Source: Paenactinomyces guangxiensis (GTDB lineage: Bacteria > Bacillota > Bacilli > Thermoactinomycetales > Thermoactinomycetaceae). From it: a stretch of DNA of 48,848 bases. The position numbers were made by a program, and so were the translations under genes. The notes below the pieces were generated by a model that was given only the letters and a program-made list of their open reading frames with translations, made no database searches and was not told the origin of the DNA. Shown piece by piece: positions 8,348-17,347 of this stretch (its first letter is position 1; every line of letters begins with the position of its first letter). The stretch is from NCBI RefSeq assembly GCF_016055185.1, contig NZ_JAECVR010000025.1, forward strand, positions 1-48,848. The letters run 5' to 3'.

Positions 8348-9736
8348 TTGATTTTGGAAAAGAAACATGTACATTTCATCGGAATTGGCGGATATGGCAT
8401 GAGCGCAATTGCCCGAGTTTTATTAGATCTCGGTTATGATGTGTCAGGGTCTGATGTGGCGGAAAATCTCCTGGTGCAAAAACTGATGGAACGCGGGGCA
8501 AAAGTGACCATTGGCCACCATCCTTCTAATATAGAAGGCGCTGAAACAATTGTTTATTCTACCAGTATTGCGGAAGATAACGTGGAGCGGGCAGCTGCGA
8601 AAGAGCGGGGAATTGAAACTTTGCACCGTTCACAGATGCTGGCAAGGCTCCTTAACAACAAAAAAGGGATTGCTGTCGCCGGAGCTCACGGGAAAACGAC
8701 CACTTCTTCCATGATCGCGCAAACTTTGGAGATCTGCGGGGTGGATCCTACTTATATTATCGGAGGAGAAATTGTAGGCTTAAAGGGGAACGCCAAAGCG
8801 GGCCGGAGCGACTACGTAGTAGCCGAAGCGGATGAAAGTGACGGGACGTTCCTGGAATATTATCCGCATATTGCCGTTGTGACCAACATTGAGCCGGATC
8901 ATCTGGAAAACTATGGCGGCGATTTTGAAAATCTGAAGCAAGCCTACCGGGAATTCTTAAGCCAGGTCCGTCCTGAAGGAACAGCGATCCTGTGCTGGGA
9001 CGATGCCCATGTGCGTGACATGGCAAAAGAAGTAAGGGGTCAGTATATTACCTATGCGTTGGATCGTCCGGCAGACTATACAGCTGTCAATATCCGGGAG
9101 AACCTGAGGGAAATCACCTTTACTGTACTTAAAGGGGAGGAAGCGCTTGGGGATGTGACGCTGCGTATACCGGGACGCCACAATGTTTCCAATGCTCTCG
9201 CGGTTGTGATTGCATGTTTGCAAATTGGTTTGAAATTTGAGGATATTGCGGGTGCTTTATTTGAATTTCAAGGTGCCAAGCGCCGCTTTCAGGTGATCGG
9301 AGAGGTTGATGACATTCTTGTAGTGGACGACTATGCCCATCACCCCACCGAAATTGAAGCAACCCTCAAAGGGGCCAAAGCCCTCGGAAGGCGGATGGTG
9401 ATTGTATTCCAGCCCCAGCGATATTCCCGTACTCATCTGTTGATGGATGAATTCAGCCGTGCTTTTGGCCTCGCTGATGAGGTGATTATCAATACCATCT
9501 ATGCTCCTCCGGGTGAAAAACAAATTCCCGGTGTTACCGCAGAACGGCTGGCTGAACTCATCACCAAAAACAGCAATCCAAACACACAGTTCATTGCCAC
9601 TAAAGAAGCAGTGATCGATTACCTGCTCACCCATGTGCGATCCGGTGATCTTGTGATAACCATGGGAGCCGGCGACATCTGGCGCGTTTCCCACGGTCTG
9701 GTCCCGGAATTGGAAAAGCTGAAAGTGAACAAATAA
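8348..9736 (+). CDS. murC: UDP-N-acetylmuramate--L-alanine ligase
   Basis: MurC adds L-alanine to UDP-MurNAc, the first amino acid of the peptidoglycan stem. The 462-residue protein has the N-terminal Rossmann loop GIGGYGMS (about residues 11-18), the ATP loop AHGKTTTSS (about 110-118), and DDYAHHPTEI in the C-terminal part. The start is either TTG 8348 or TTG 8354; AAAGG fits the first and GGTGA the second. In B. subtilis murC lies elsewhere, so its place behind folC is a rearrangement that links wall synthesis to this cluster. Confidence 0.95.
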   Translation: MILEKKHVHFIGIGGYGMSAIARVLLDLGYDVSGSDVAENLLVQKLMERGAKVTIGHHPSNIEGAETIVYSTSIAEDNVERAAAKERGIETLHRSQMLARLLNNKKGIAVAGAHGKTTTSSMIAQTLEICGVDPTYIIGGEIVGLKGNAKAGRSDYVVAEADESDGTFLEYYPHIAVVTNIEPDHLENYGGDFENLKQAYREFLSQVRPEGTAILCWDDAHVRDMAKEVRGQYITYALDRPADYTAVNIRENLREITFTVLKGEEALGDVTLRIPGRHNVSNALAVVIACLQIGLKFEDIAGALFEFQGAKRRFQVIGEVDDILVVDDYAHHPTEIEATLKGAKALGRRMVIVFQPQRYSRTHLLMDEFSRAFGLADEVIINTIYAPPGEKQIPGVTAERLAELITKNSNPNTQFIATKEAVIDYLLTHVRSGDLVITMGAGDIWRVSHGLVPELEKLKVNK

Positions 9737-9768
9737 GGAACTTTTTTTATTGCTGTACAAAATGACAG

Positions 9769-9801
9769 GGCAGAACCGCTGTTTGTGGTCTGTCCTTTTT
9801 C
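9769..9801 (+). terminator. Probable terminator after murC
   Basis: GGCAGAACC (9769-9777) pairs with GGTCTGTCC (9787-9795) with two single-base bulges and is followed by TTTTTCT. Confidence 0.6.
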
Positions 9802-9808
9802 TAATCGT

Positions 9809-9863
9809 TGACAGACTTAAAGCCATTTCATTGCAATTTTGTGAAATGGCTTTAAGTCTGTCA
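9809..9863. repeat. Perfect 22-bp inverted repeat upstream of the sco gene
   Basis: Positions 9809-9830 are the exact reverse complement of 9842-9863, with an 11-base spacer. As RNA the stem could extend by a G-U pair at each end. No T run follows, so it is not an ordinary terminator. It lies 67 bases before the sco start codon and could be an operator, an attenuator or a small mobile-repeat scar. Confidence 0.9.
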
Positions 9864-9930
9864 GGTTTATGATATCTTAGTAGCAGTGATGCTTATCGGA
9901 TATAGATGATCGATTTTGGGAGGATTTAAC

Positions 9931-10584
9931 TTGAGATATAGAGTGCGCAAGATCGTGATTGGACTGGCTGCCCTTATGCTGGCGGTGGCCGGGTGTTCCA
10001 CTTCAACGGAAGAGAAAGCCCCGAATCAAGCCGCGGCCAATTCATCTCCCCAATCAATCAATGATGTTTCTGATCTAAACTGGAAAGTTCCGGACTTTAC
10101 GTTTACCGATCAGAATGGAAAATCTTTTGGCCTCAAAGACTTAAAAGGAAAAGTTTGGCTTGCTGATTTTATATTTACCCGTTGCCCCAATGTTTGCCCT
10201 CCGATGACAGCCAACATGGCTAAAGTACAAAAGCATTTGAATCAATCGGGAGTGGATGTCTCCTTTGTCTCTTTCAGTGTTGACCCTGACTATGACAAAC
10301 CGGCGGTCCTGAAAAAGTTTGCAGAGGAACATAACGCTATTCTGCAAAACTGGACCTTTTTAACCGGTTATAAATTGGAAGAGATCCAGCCGATTGCCAA
10401 AGAGACTTTTAAAGGAAACATCATACACCAAAAGGGGCCTTCACCGGATGTGCCAGTTTTGGTCAACCACCCGACACAGTTTTATTTGATCGATGGCACG
10501 GGCAAAGTAGTAAAGTTTTATGACGGTTTAAAGCCGAATCCGGAGCAAATCTTAAAAGATGTGAAAGAGTTGCAGAAAAAGTAA
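9931..10584 (+). CDS. SCO1/SenC-family copper lipoprotein, cytochrome oxidase assembly
   Basis: Sco proteins are membrane-anchored thioredoxin-fold proteins that deliver copper to, or reduce, the CuA site of cytochrome c oxidase. The protein has a basic start, a hydrophobic signal and the lipobox LAVAGC (Cys at about residue 27). The metal-binding CPNVC is at about 85-89 and the conserved His in VNHPTQ at about 179. TTG 9931 lies six bases after GGGAGGA; the in-frame TTG at 9916 would run through that site. B. subtilis has the homologue YpmQ/BsSco. No oxidase gene is in the window. Confidence 0.9.
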   Translation: MRYRVRKIVIGLAALMLAVAGCSTSTEEKAPNQAAANSSPQSINDVSDLNWKVPDFTFTDQNGKSFGLKDLKGKVWLADFIFTRCPNVCPPMTANMAKVQKHLNQSGVDVSFVSFSVDPDYDKPAVLKKFAEEHNAILQNWTFLTGYKLEEIQPIAKETFKGNIIHQKGPSPDVPVLVNHPTQFYLIDGTGKVVKFYDGLKPNPEQILKDVKELQKK

Positions 10585-10591
10585 CATTTGT

Positions 10592-10631
10592 ACCCCGGCG
10601 GGAAGTTACATGGTCCCTCCGGGGTTTTTTT
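10592..10631 (+). terminator. Intrinsic terminator between convergent sco and ecsB
   Basis: ACCCCGG (10592-10598) pairs with CCGGGGT (10619-10625) and is followed by a T run that reaches the ecsB stop codon. Confidence 0.85.
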
Positions 10632-11859
10632 AGAGACTGATCCACCTGTGCAACCGCCTTGGCAGATAAAATGTACTGATCAGATAGACGGCGAGCAGTC
10701 CAATGATCCCATGTATCATCGCCCACAGTCCGGGTATCCGGTTTAACAGAAATAAAACCAGTGTGAAGAGAACGGTTTGAAATCCCAGCAATACCCGGCC
10801 CATCCGGATGAGGGACCGGATCTGCTCCTCCTTGGAAAGCGGGTAGAGCCGAATCCAAACAGGATATTGTCCGGGGGCGGCGATTGCCGGCAATTGTACT
10901 CCAAACATCCAGAGGCTGAGCAGTAACAAGGTAAGGCTTACCCATGGATGAGGCAGAATCAGAACCATTAAAACTGCCCAACCCATCAGCCTGATATAGA
11001 TCGGAAAAAGTTCACTGTAGCGAAAAAATGAACGCCAGTATAAATAGGACAGGGGTTTCTGGTTTGGGAACAGGCGATTCATTATTCCAATCAATATTTT
11101 TCTTTGCTTAACTTCTTTTTTTACTTGTGGCACGTCGATAAACCAACCTGCCAGTGCATAGTATCTGGATATGGTCAGTTGTTCCCGCTTTTTCAGCTTT
11201 TCCCAGGGATAAGGGAGAGCCGGTGTGATTGAGCGGATGTACCATAAAACCGCTGCGGGAATCAGAAGAGCGGGTATAACCAATGTCCAGTTTTTTGACA
11301 GTATAAGAGCAGCCAGCCCCAGGTTGATAATCCAACGCAGCAAAATGAGAATCCGGACCATTGCGCGTGAACGGAAGACAGATAAGCGCTCTTCATACCA
11401 ACCGGTAAGGACATTCCAGACTTGCATCAACCCAAGCAAGAGGAAAACGATTCCGAACTCGGTTGAGCTTCCCAAGTGCACCCGAAACAAGGGATAAGCG
11501 AAGCCTGTGATCACGGCAAGATGAATCAGATGAATGACAGAACTGTAAATCAGGCTGGCCCGAAAATAATCTTTCATTCCGGGTTCCATTGGCAGCAAAA
11601 AAACGAGATCCGGCTGCCGGATCCAGGTCCGGACACGGCTGGAAGTTAAAAAAAGTGAAAAAATAAAGGCGAGAAGGGAGACAGTGGGGAAGTCCCGCGG
11701 CAGCCACTCCAGAAAACGGGTATAGCCGAAATAGAGCAGAATCAAAAAGATTCCCACAAAAAGAGGTGTACCGCCGCCGCTGAAGATCGCCCGCAACATG
11801 CGAATCGCATGGAACCATGATGTTTGCATCCGCTCTTTAAACAGTTGACCGGTATTCAT
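10630..11859 (-). CDS. ecsB: ABC transporter permease, EcsB type
   Basis: The 409-residue, highly hydrophobic protein has paired helices throughout and the EcsB-like cytoplasmic motif with RQPDLVFLLPMEP near residue 80. In B. subtilis EcsAB affects protein secretion, competence and regulated intramembrane proteolysis by RasP; the substrate is unsettled. The start is the ATG at 11859 (MNTGQLF), preceded by GAGGGTGAG and only four bases after the ecsA stop codon, so the pair is translationally linked. The usual EcsC is absent here. Confidence 0.85.
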   Translation of the reverse strand: MNTGQLFKERMQTSWFHAIRMLRAIFSGGGTPLFVGIFLILLYFGYTRFLEWLPRDFPTVSLLAFIFSLFLTSSRVRTWIRQPDLVFLLPMEPGMKDYFRASLIYSSVIHLIHLAVITGFAYPLFRVHLGSSTEFGIVFLLLGLMQVWNVLTGWYEERLSVFRSRAMVRILILLRWIINLGLAALILSKNWTLVIPALLIPAAVLWYIRSITPALPYPWEKLKKREQLTISRYYALAGWFIDVPQVKKEVKQRKILIGIMNRLFPNQKPLSYLYWRSFFRYSELFPIYIRLMGWAVLMVLILPHPWVSLTLLLLSLWMFGVQLPAIAAPGQYPVWIRLYPLSKEEQIRSLIRMGRVLLGFQTVLFTLVLFLLNRIPGLWAMIHGIIGLLAVYLISTFYLPRRLHRWISL

Positions 11860-11863
11860 TGTC

Positions 11864-12589
11864 TCACCCTCTTGCGACCCCGATAAATAATTCTTCAAGT
11901 GAAGCATCTGGCTGTTCCGCCTGCTTTCTCATTTCGGGCAACGTTCCATGCAAGGAGGTTCTTCCCTCGTGAAGAATGACAAAACGGTCACAATACTTTT
12001 CCGCCATCCCCAATATATGAGTGGACATCAAGATCGCCATCCCTTGCTGTTTTCCGTCTTGCAGCATTTCCAGCAACGCCTGAATCGCCAGAGGATCCAA
12101 CCCCACAAATGGTTCGTCGACAATCAAAAGAGAAGGTTGCACCAAAAAGGCAGACAGAATCATAATTTTTTGCTGCATCCCTTTGGAAAACGTATTGGGA
12201 AACCATTTCGCCACTTTTTTCATGCGAAACACTTCTAATAAGTGTTCTGCACGCTTTTTAAATACATCTGGCTTCATCTGATAGGCCCGGGCTGTCAGTT
12301 CCATATGCTCCCATAGTGTCAATTCCTCATAAAACTGGGGGGCTTCCGGAATAAAAGCAACTTGTGAACGAAAATGAACCGGGTCTTCAGCCAGCGTTTT
12401 TCCCCCGAGTGTCACAGTACCTTCCTGTGGCGAAAGAAGTCCTAAGATATGCTTGATCGTTGTGCTTTTCCCGGCCCCGTTTAAACCAATCAAGCCTACG
12501 ATTTCCGAAGGCTGAACCTCAAACGAAATATGATGTATCACAGGTTGGTGAACAGAGTAACCACCAGTAAGATTTTTCACACAAAGCAT
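11864..12589 (-). CDS. ecsA: ABC transporter ATP-binding protein, EcsA type
   Basis: This 241-residue ATPase has Walker A GLNGAGKST (about 35-43), the degenerate signature FSKGMQQK (LSGGQ-like) typical of EcsA, Walker B LLIVDEP (about residue 155), the D-loop GLD and the H-loop STH. It energises the EcsB permease encoded just downstream. The ATG at 12589 is the N-terminus expected for the family. Its promoter must lie in the 219-base divergent gap shared with pilT, where I saw no strong consensus. Confidence 0.9.
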   Translation of the reverse strand: MLCVKNLTGGYSVHQPVIHHISFEVQPSEIVGLIGLNGAGKSTTIKHILGLLSPQEGTVTLGGKTLAEDPVHFRSQVAFIPEAPQFYEELTLWEHMELTARAYQMKPDVFKKRAEHLLEVFRMKKVAKWFPNTFSKGMQQKIMILSAFLVQPSLLIVDEPFVGLDPLAIQALLEMLQDGKQQGMAILMSTHILGMAEKYCDRFVILHEGRTSLHGTLPEMRKQAEQPDASLEELFIGVARG

Positions 12590-12808
12590 AGTCAGGCCCC
12601 TTTGTTAAGCAAAATCTAAGTTTATAAAGATACGACTTTATTGTAACCGATTTAAGGTATTGACTACAGACTGCAAAAACAATAAGCCCAACGGGCAGAC
12701 AAAAAAATTCTGCCATAACGAATTTAAACAACCACTTTTATAGGAACATTTTTTCTCGTAAAATAAAGAAAAAGAATAGATGAAAAGACAGTGGCAGAGG
12801 AACCCGGG

Positions 12809-13870
12809 ATGGGGGAATCGGTTTTGCAAGTACTTGAACTTATATCATTAGCAACTGCCAGGAACGCCTCTGATCTTCATCTTTCCTGTGGCCAGGTTCC
12901 AAATGTGCGTGTCCGGGGAAGATTGGAAATGTTACAACAATCTGCTTGTAGCCCGGAACAGATTTTTGCCTTTCTGGAGCAAGTGTTTGGCGAAAAGGAA
13001 TTAAAGCGATTCCATCAACGCCGAGAAGCCAATACTGCCTTTCAACATCCTGACGGAGTGAGGGTGCGGGTTCATGCTTACTTCCGGCAGAGATTGCCAA
13101 GTGTGGCAATTCGGCTGTTCCCGCGGCATATCCCTTTACCGGAGGAGCTGCACATCCCGCCTGTTCTGCTCGATTTGATCCAACAGGAGCAGGGGCTGTT
13201 ATTGGTCACAGGCCCTACAGGAAGCGGCAAGTCGACAACAATTGCCTCTTTGATCCATTATTTCAATCAATCACAGCCGTTACGCATCATAACATTGGAA
13301 GATCCGATTGAATATATACATACTCCCGTTCAGTCCATGATTGAGCAACGGGAGGTCGGAGTCGACACCGTTAGTTTTACTCAGGGAGTACGATCAGCTT
13401 TGCGGCAGGATCCCGATGTGATCATGATTGGCGAATTGAGGGATCTGGAAACGATACAGGCGGCGATCCGCGCTGCCGAGGCGGGGAAGCTTGTGCTTGG
13501 AACTTTACATACAGGTCGGGCGTCAGCGGCAGTACACCGGCTGGTAGATGTGTTTGCTCCGGAACAACAGTCGCTGGTTTGCTCACAGCTGGCCTCAGTT
13601 TTGCTGGGAGTTGTATCGCAACGGTTGCTGCCGGAACAGGGCAGCAAAAAACGGATTGCCGCGTTTGAAGTTTTAGTTAATACAACGGCCATGGCCAACC
13701 TTATTCGCACAGATCAACGCCATCAGATGCAATCTTTGATGCAGGCCGGCTCTGCACACGGAATGCAGACACTGGAAGCGGCAATACAGCAGCTGATCGC
13801 GAGAGGCAAAATCGATTCCGGATTTCTTTCAGATAAAAAGAGAAAATGTGTGGGAGCGGATCATGTTTAA
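12809..13870 (+). CDS. pilT: Type IV pilus ATPase, PilT type
   Basis: The 353-residue protein is a GspE/PilT-family hexameric ATPase. It has Walker A GPTGSGKST (about 135-143), the Asp box LEDPIEY, Walker B DPDVIMIGELRD and the His box LGTLHTGRAS. The arm HQMQSLMQAGSAHGMQTLE and the absence of a long N-terminal domain favour retraction-type PilT over PilB. The ATG at 12809 is chosen because GAGGA lies seven bases before it; the GTG at 12791 lacks such a site. Its stop overlaps the prepilin peptidase start. No pilB or pilC is present in the window. Confidence 0.88.
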   Translation: MGESVLQVLELISLATARNASDLHLSCGQVPNVRVRGRLEMLQQSACSPEQIFAFLEQVFGEKELKRFHQRREANTAFQHPDGVRVRVHAYFRQRLPSVAIRLFPRHIPLPEELHIPPVLLDLIQQEQGLLLVTGPTGSGKSTTIASLIHYFNQSQPLRIITLEDPIEYIHTPVQSMIEQREVGVDTVSFTQGVRSALRQDPDVIMIGELRDLETIQAAIRAAEAGKLVLGTLHTGRASAAVHRLVDVFAPEQQSLVCSQLASVLLGVVSQRLLPEQGSKKRIAAFEVLVNTTAMANLIRTDQRHQMQSLMQAGSAHGMQTLEAAIQQLIARGKIDSGFLSDKKRKCVGADHV

Positions 13871-14603
13871 CTGGGAGACAGGATTGCTGGTTGCAGTAAG
13901 TGTGATTGTTGCCCGCTGGTTGCCGCCGATTGCCCGCTGGTCGCTGGCAAGAAGAGCTGACCCCTCTGACTTTAAGGGCTGGCTCTGTGACAGGTGTGAC
14001 GGGCTGTCGCTTTCCAGCCGGAAGATTAATCGGTGCTCCCGTTGTCGAAGAAGGCTTTCCGTGCTCCAAACAGGGGTTCAAGCTGTTGCCGGTCTTGCGG
14101 CCATGCCGGTCGTAATGCAGCGCGGCGCAACGGTGGAAGCATGGATCCACTTACTGCTCATCTGGTTGCTCATTCTTTTGTCGCTCACCGATCTGTGGAC
14201 CGGTTTGATTCCAAATTGTTTTACCTATACTGGCATCATTGTTTTCTTTTTGTTTCGAATTGCATTTCATCCACAACCTTTCACAAAATATCTGCTGGCT
14301 TTCCTGGTTGCTCTGGGGGGATTATTATTTGTGGGGTGGGTGACGGAGGGATTGGGCGGAGGAGATGCGAAATTGCTGGCCATGTCCGCGTGGGTGATTG
14401 GCTGGCCCCATGTCTTAGTTGCATTTTGGCTCGCATCCTTCACTGCCTGTCTATATATTGGCTGGAAGGCTCTGCGCGGTCAAGCTCTCGGGTGGAAACA
14501 GGCACTTCCGCTGGGGCCCCATCTGGCCGTCGGCGTTTATATCGCCTGTTTATGGGGGGACCATTTGCTTGACTGGTATTTGACATGGCTTGTACCTTTT
14601 TAG
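13863..14603 (+). CDS. comC: Prepilin peptidase (A24 family)
   Basis: This membrane aspartyl protease cleaves and N-methylates type IV prepilins. The 246-residue length matches ComC. Catalytic aspartates are visible in SLTDLWTG (about 107) and GLGGGDAK (about 168). A paired-cysteine zinc motif, CDRC...CSRC, lies at about residues 41-60. The N-terminal GSFLNV-type segment usual for the family is poorly conserved here. The ATG at 13863 overlaps the end of pilT by eight bases and follows GGGAG. The gene occupies the place of B. subtilis comC between folC and spoIIB. Confidence 0.88.
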   Translation: MFNWETGLLVAVSVIVARWLPPIARWSLARRADPSDFKGWLCDRCDGLSLSSRKINRCSRCRRRLSVLQTGVQAVAGLAAMPVVMQRGATVEAWIHLLLIWLLILLSLTDLWTGLIPNCFTYTGIIVFFLFRIAFHPQPFTKYLLAFLVALGGLLFVGWVTEGLGGGDAKLLAMSAWVIGWPHVLVAFWLASFTACLYIGWKALRGQALGWKQALPLGPHLAVGVYIACLWGDHLLDWYLTWLVPF

Positions 14604-14621
14604 ATAGAGGGGGTTATCGAT

Positions 14622-15617
14622 TTGCCATTCCGTCGCAGGATGTTAGGCCTTGAGTTGAACGATACATTGCTGAAATTAGTGGAAGTACAAAGTGTTAGAC
14701 GGAAGGTGCGCTTAAATCAAGTAGTTGCTCATCCTCTGCCTTCAGTATGGAGTAAAGACGGGGAATTTATTGAGAAAGAAGAGTTGGTCCAGTCGGTTCG
14801 CGAAGCTTTGCTTGGCAGGCGGTTTGCCACGCGCAAGGTCCATATGGCCATCAACAGCCGCCATGTGCTGGTTCAAAGGGAACGGGTCCCCCAATTGGGA
14901 AAACGCCGGTTGCGCAGGTGGATTAAAGAAAAAGTGATCCCTGAACTCGGTTTCTCCGATGAAGAGGTTGTGTTTGACTTTATTCTTCTCGACAAACACG
15001 AACTGGAGGAAGAGCGGGATCTGCTGTTGGTGGCTGCCTCCAAAGAATATGTAGATACATTGCTAAAAATCATTGAGTGGTGCGGATTGGAACCCGTTTC
15101 GCTGGAGTTGTCTTCCCTCGGCCTCTATCGCTGGCTTCGATTTTCCACAGAGAAGTTGTCTTCCCAGCTGATTACCCTTCACCTCTCGTTGACCGGCGTG
15201 GAACTGAGCTGGTTTAAAGATGGGGATATCCAGGATATCACTTTTCTTCCCCTCTCCATGCCATCATATCGCATTGGTCCTGACCATCCGCAAACGGACC
15301 CGTTAAAACCCATCCTGATGGTGGAAAAAGAAATCGAACAATACGGACAACAATTATTAGCTGCGGTGAATGAAAAGCTGGCAATATGGAAGGATCAACA
15401 TCGTATAACACCGGGACAGTGGATTCTCACCGGCGATGGAATCGACTTTTCCATGCTGAAAGATTGGCTGTCAAAACAAATCGACGGAAAAGTAGAAATC
15501 GGACCTCCCCCGGAGAATATTTTATCCTCGACGCTGCAAGAGCGGGTTACACGCTGGCTGGGCTCCTCCATGTCTGTCCCGATCGGTTTGCTGCTAAATG
15601 GGAGGGAGCTCACGTGA
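14622..15617 (+). CDS. pilM: Type IV pilus assembly protein PilM
   Basis: The 331-residue protein starts LGLELNDTLLKLVEV, an actin-fold phosphate-loop pattern seen in PilM, and has AINSRHVLVQRERVP near residue 70 and ISLELSS-like segments later. PilM is the cytoplasmic actin-like platform that binds the PilN N-terminal tail. The TTG start follows AGAGGGGG. The four-base overlap with pilN fixes it in one operon. The later half is more divergent than usual. Confidence 0.82.
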   Translation: MPFRRRMLGLELNDTLLKLVEVQSVRRKVRLNQVVAHPLPSVWSKDGEFIEKEELVQSVREALLGRRFATRKVHMAINSRHVLVQRERVPQLGKRRLRRWIKEKVIPELGFSDEEVVFDFILLDKHELEEERDLLLVAASKEYVDTLLKIIEWCGLEPVSLELSSLGLYRWLRFSTEKLSSQLITLHLSLTGVELSWFKDGDIQDITFLPLSMPSYRIGPDHPQTDPLKPILMVEKEIEQYGQQLLAAVNEKLAIWKDQHRITPGQWILTGDGIDFSMLKDWLSKQIDGKVEIGPPPENILSSTLQERVTRWLGSSMSVPIGLLLNGRELT

Positions 15618-16189
15618 AAATAAATCTTATCCAAAATATTCCGATCACACGCCGTTTTTTTTCCCTATGGGTCACCCTGATTGCTCTAGTTCTAGGCAGC
15701 CTGAGTGGGTTGGCGGTCTGGGGATACCTGGAACAAAGGGTGCAACTGGCTCAGGTGAACAAACGCATTTCCGTCATTCTTCCCCAAGAGGCTAAGGTCC
15801 GTGCCAAAGTCAAGGAAAAGGAGGAATTTACTGCCGACCATCGAGCTGTTTTAGATTACCAAAAAACCGTCGGGCAGTTAAAATCGGAAAATATGGACTG
15901 GGATCAGGCGTTATCTATCATGGAATCAGCAATGTCAGCGGAGGGGCGTCTTTTTAATGTGCAAGTGAAGGGCCAGACGCTGAAGGGAATGGCTGCTTTC
16001 AGTACCCTGGACAGCATCTCCTATTTCCAGAGTCAGATGAAAAAGAGTTCATCTATTTACAACTTTGCCATCGACAGCGTGGAAGAAGCTTCAGCGATGA
16101 AAGATGTGAAGATTAAGCCGGAGACAGCCAAAGTAGTCCGCTTTCATTTTACTTTTAAAAGCCTGGCTCCTGAGGAGGGTGGGCGATGA
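15614..16189 (+). CDS. pilN: Type IV pilus assembly protein PilN
   Basis: The 191-residue protein begins KINLIQNIP, the short cytoplasmic tail by which PilN binds PilM. One transmembrane helix (about residues 18-39) and a coiled-coil and ferredoxin-like extracytoplasmic domain follow. The GTG at 15614 overlaps the pilM stop as GTGA and is preceded by GGAGGGAG. The in-frame upstream extension runs inside pilM and is not used. PilN pairs with PilO to form the alignment complex of the pilus machine. Confidence 0.82.
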   Translation: MKINLIQNIPITRRFFSLWVTLIALVLGSLSGLAVWGYLEQRVQLAQVNKRISVILPQEAKVRAKVKEKEEFTADHRAVLDYQKTVGQLKSENMDWDQALSIMESAMSAEGRLFNVQVKGQTLKGMAAFSTLDSISYFQSQMKKSSSIYNFAIDSVEEASAMKDVKIKPETAKVVRFHFTFKSLAPEEGGR

Positions 16190-17103
16190 ACGGACGATCT
16201 CCTCTTTGGTATAAATCGGGAGGATTTTTATACGGAGTTTTTGCCGGCGGGTTGATCCTGGTAGTCGGAATCGGCTCTCCGCTTTTATATCAACAACATG
16301 TGAAGTTACAGGCACAAAAAAACCGGGTAGCGTCGATGCAAACGTATATCGCTGAACATAAGTCAACGGTTCAGCTGGCTGGTAACGGTTTGCGAATCCC
16401 AACCAGGGAAGAGCTGGAGGCAATGCAAAAGAAAATCCCGACTGAGGCAAGTATTCCTTCTTTTTTACAAGAGATCCAGACGAAAGCGACTGAGGCAGGC
16501 GTAAAGTGGACGGGAGCCCGTTTTGCCTTTACACGTGAAGAGTTAGACCAGGAGCTTGAAAAAGGGAAGACGGTAGAGCAGAAGCTGTTAGAAGAAGTAA
16601 CTAAATACGGAAAAAAAGAAGCGTCTCCCAAAACAAAACCTGTCCCCTCACATGTGCGGGCTGTCTGGGCAGATGTTTACGTAGAAGCAACCATTGCCCA
16701 GGTAAAAACATGGTTTCAAAAGCTAAAGGAAAGTGAGCGCATCATGCGCATTGAGGAATGGGAAAACAAGGTGGTTACGGAAGCCGGCGCGAAAGGAAAT
16801 ACACGGGTTCGACTCATTTTTTATATTTATCAGGACCCGGGACTGAAAATTCCCTCATCTGCCAACCAGCCACCTTCGCTGACAACTCCGCCCACATCAA
16901 CGGAAACGATTCAAGTATTGCCTCCGTCTTCCACTCAGGCAGATGAAAATAAAGAGGAGGAGATGGAAAAGGAGGACCAAAAGCCAACGCAGCAGCCCAA
17001 TACCAACAATCCTTCCTCCAATCAACCCAATCCTCCCTCCACCAAGCAACCTTCCACAGGGACTAATAATGATACGGGATCTGTAACGGCTCCTTCTTCA
17101 TAA
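16186..17103 (+). CDS. pilO: Type IV pilus assembly protein PilO-like
   Basis: The 305-residue protein overlaps pilN by ATGA. It has one N-terminal transmembrane helix (about 10-31), a coiled-coil region, and the PIPTE-like motif of PilO as KKIPTEASIPSFLQEI (about 85-100), then a ferredoxin-like part. Its last roughly 80 residues are a Pro/Ser/Thr/Asn-rich, partly acidic low-complexity tail unusual for PilO. The tail may reach into the thick Gram-positive wall. Assignment rests on gene order plus the motif. Confidence 0.75.
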   Translation: MNGRSPLWYKSGGFLYGVFAGGLILVVGIGSPLLYQQHVKLQAQKNRVASMQTYIAEHKSTVQLAGNGLRIPTREELEAMQKKIPTEASIPSFLQEIQTKATEAGVKWTGARFAFTREELDQELEKGKTVEQKLLEEVTKYGKKEASPKTKPVPSHVRAVWADVYVEATIAQVKTWFQKLKESERIMRIEEWENKVVTEAGAKGNTRVRLIFYIYQDPGLKIPSSANQPPSLTTPPTSTETIQVLPPSSTQADENKEEEMEKEDQKPTQQPNTNNPSSNQPNPPSTKQPSTGTNNDTGSVTAPSS

Positions 17104-17111
17104 CTGCATGA

Positions 17112-17153
17112 AAACAAAGTCTTCTCACAGTAGGGAAGGCTTTGTTTATTTTA
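17112..17153 (+). terminator. Intrinsic terminator of the pil operon
   Basis: AACAAAGTCTTC pairs with GAAGGCTTTGTT (one G-U pair) and is followed by a T-rich tail nine bases after the pilO stop codon. Confidence 0.75.
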
Positions 17154-17194
17154 TGGGGCAACCAGAAAACTGCTCTAGTTTCTCCATTACATAA

Positions 17195-17232
17195 AAGGTA
17201 AAACTCAGTCATCTTTATAGAAGGCTGAGTTT
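17195..17232 (-). terminator. Possible terminator of the O-methyltransferase pseudogene
   Basis: On the minus strand AAACTCAGCC (from 17232) pairs with the complementary run around 17201-17210 and is followed by TTTTACCTTTT. It lies 115 bases past the stop of the broken gene. Confidence 0.45.
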
Positions 17233-17347
17233 CGTTAACTGGAGAAATAAGAGGTTATACGGATCAATTCTTTTTAAAGGTGAAATAGATTTCTAAGTCC
17301 AATTCATTATTTTATTTTGATTCCGTTTCATCACAGCATCAATATCC

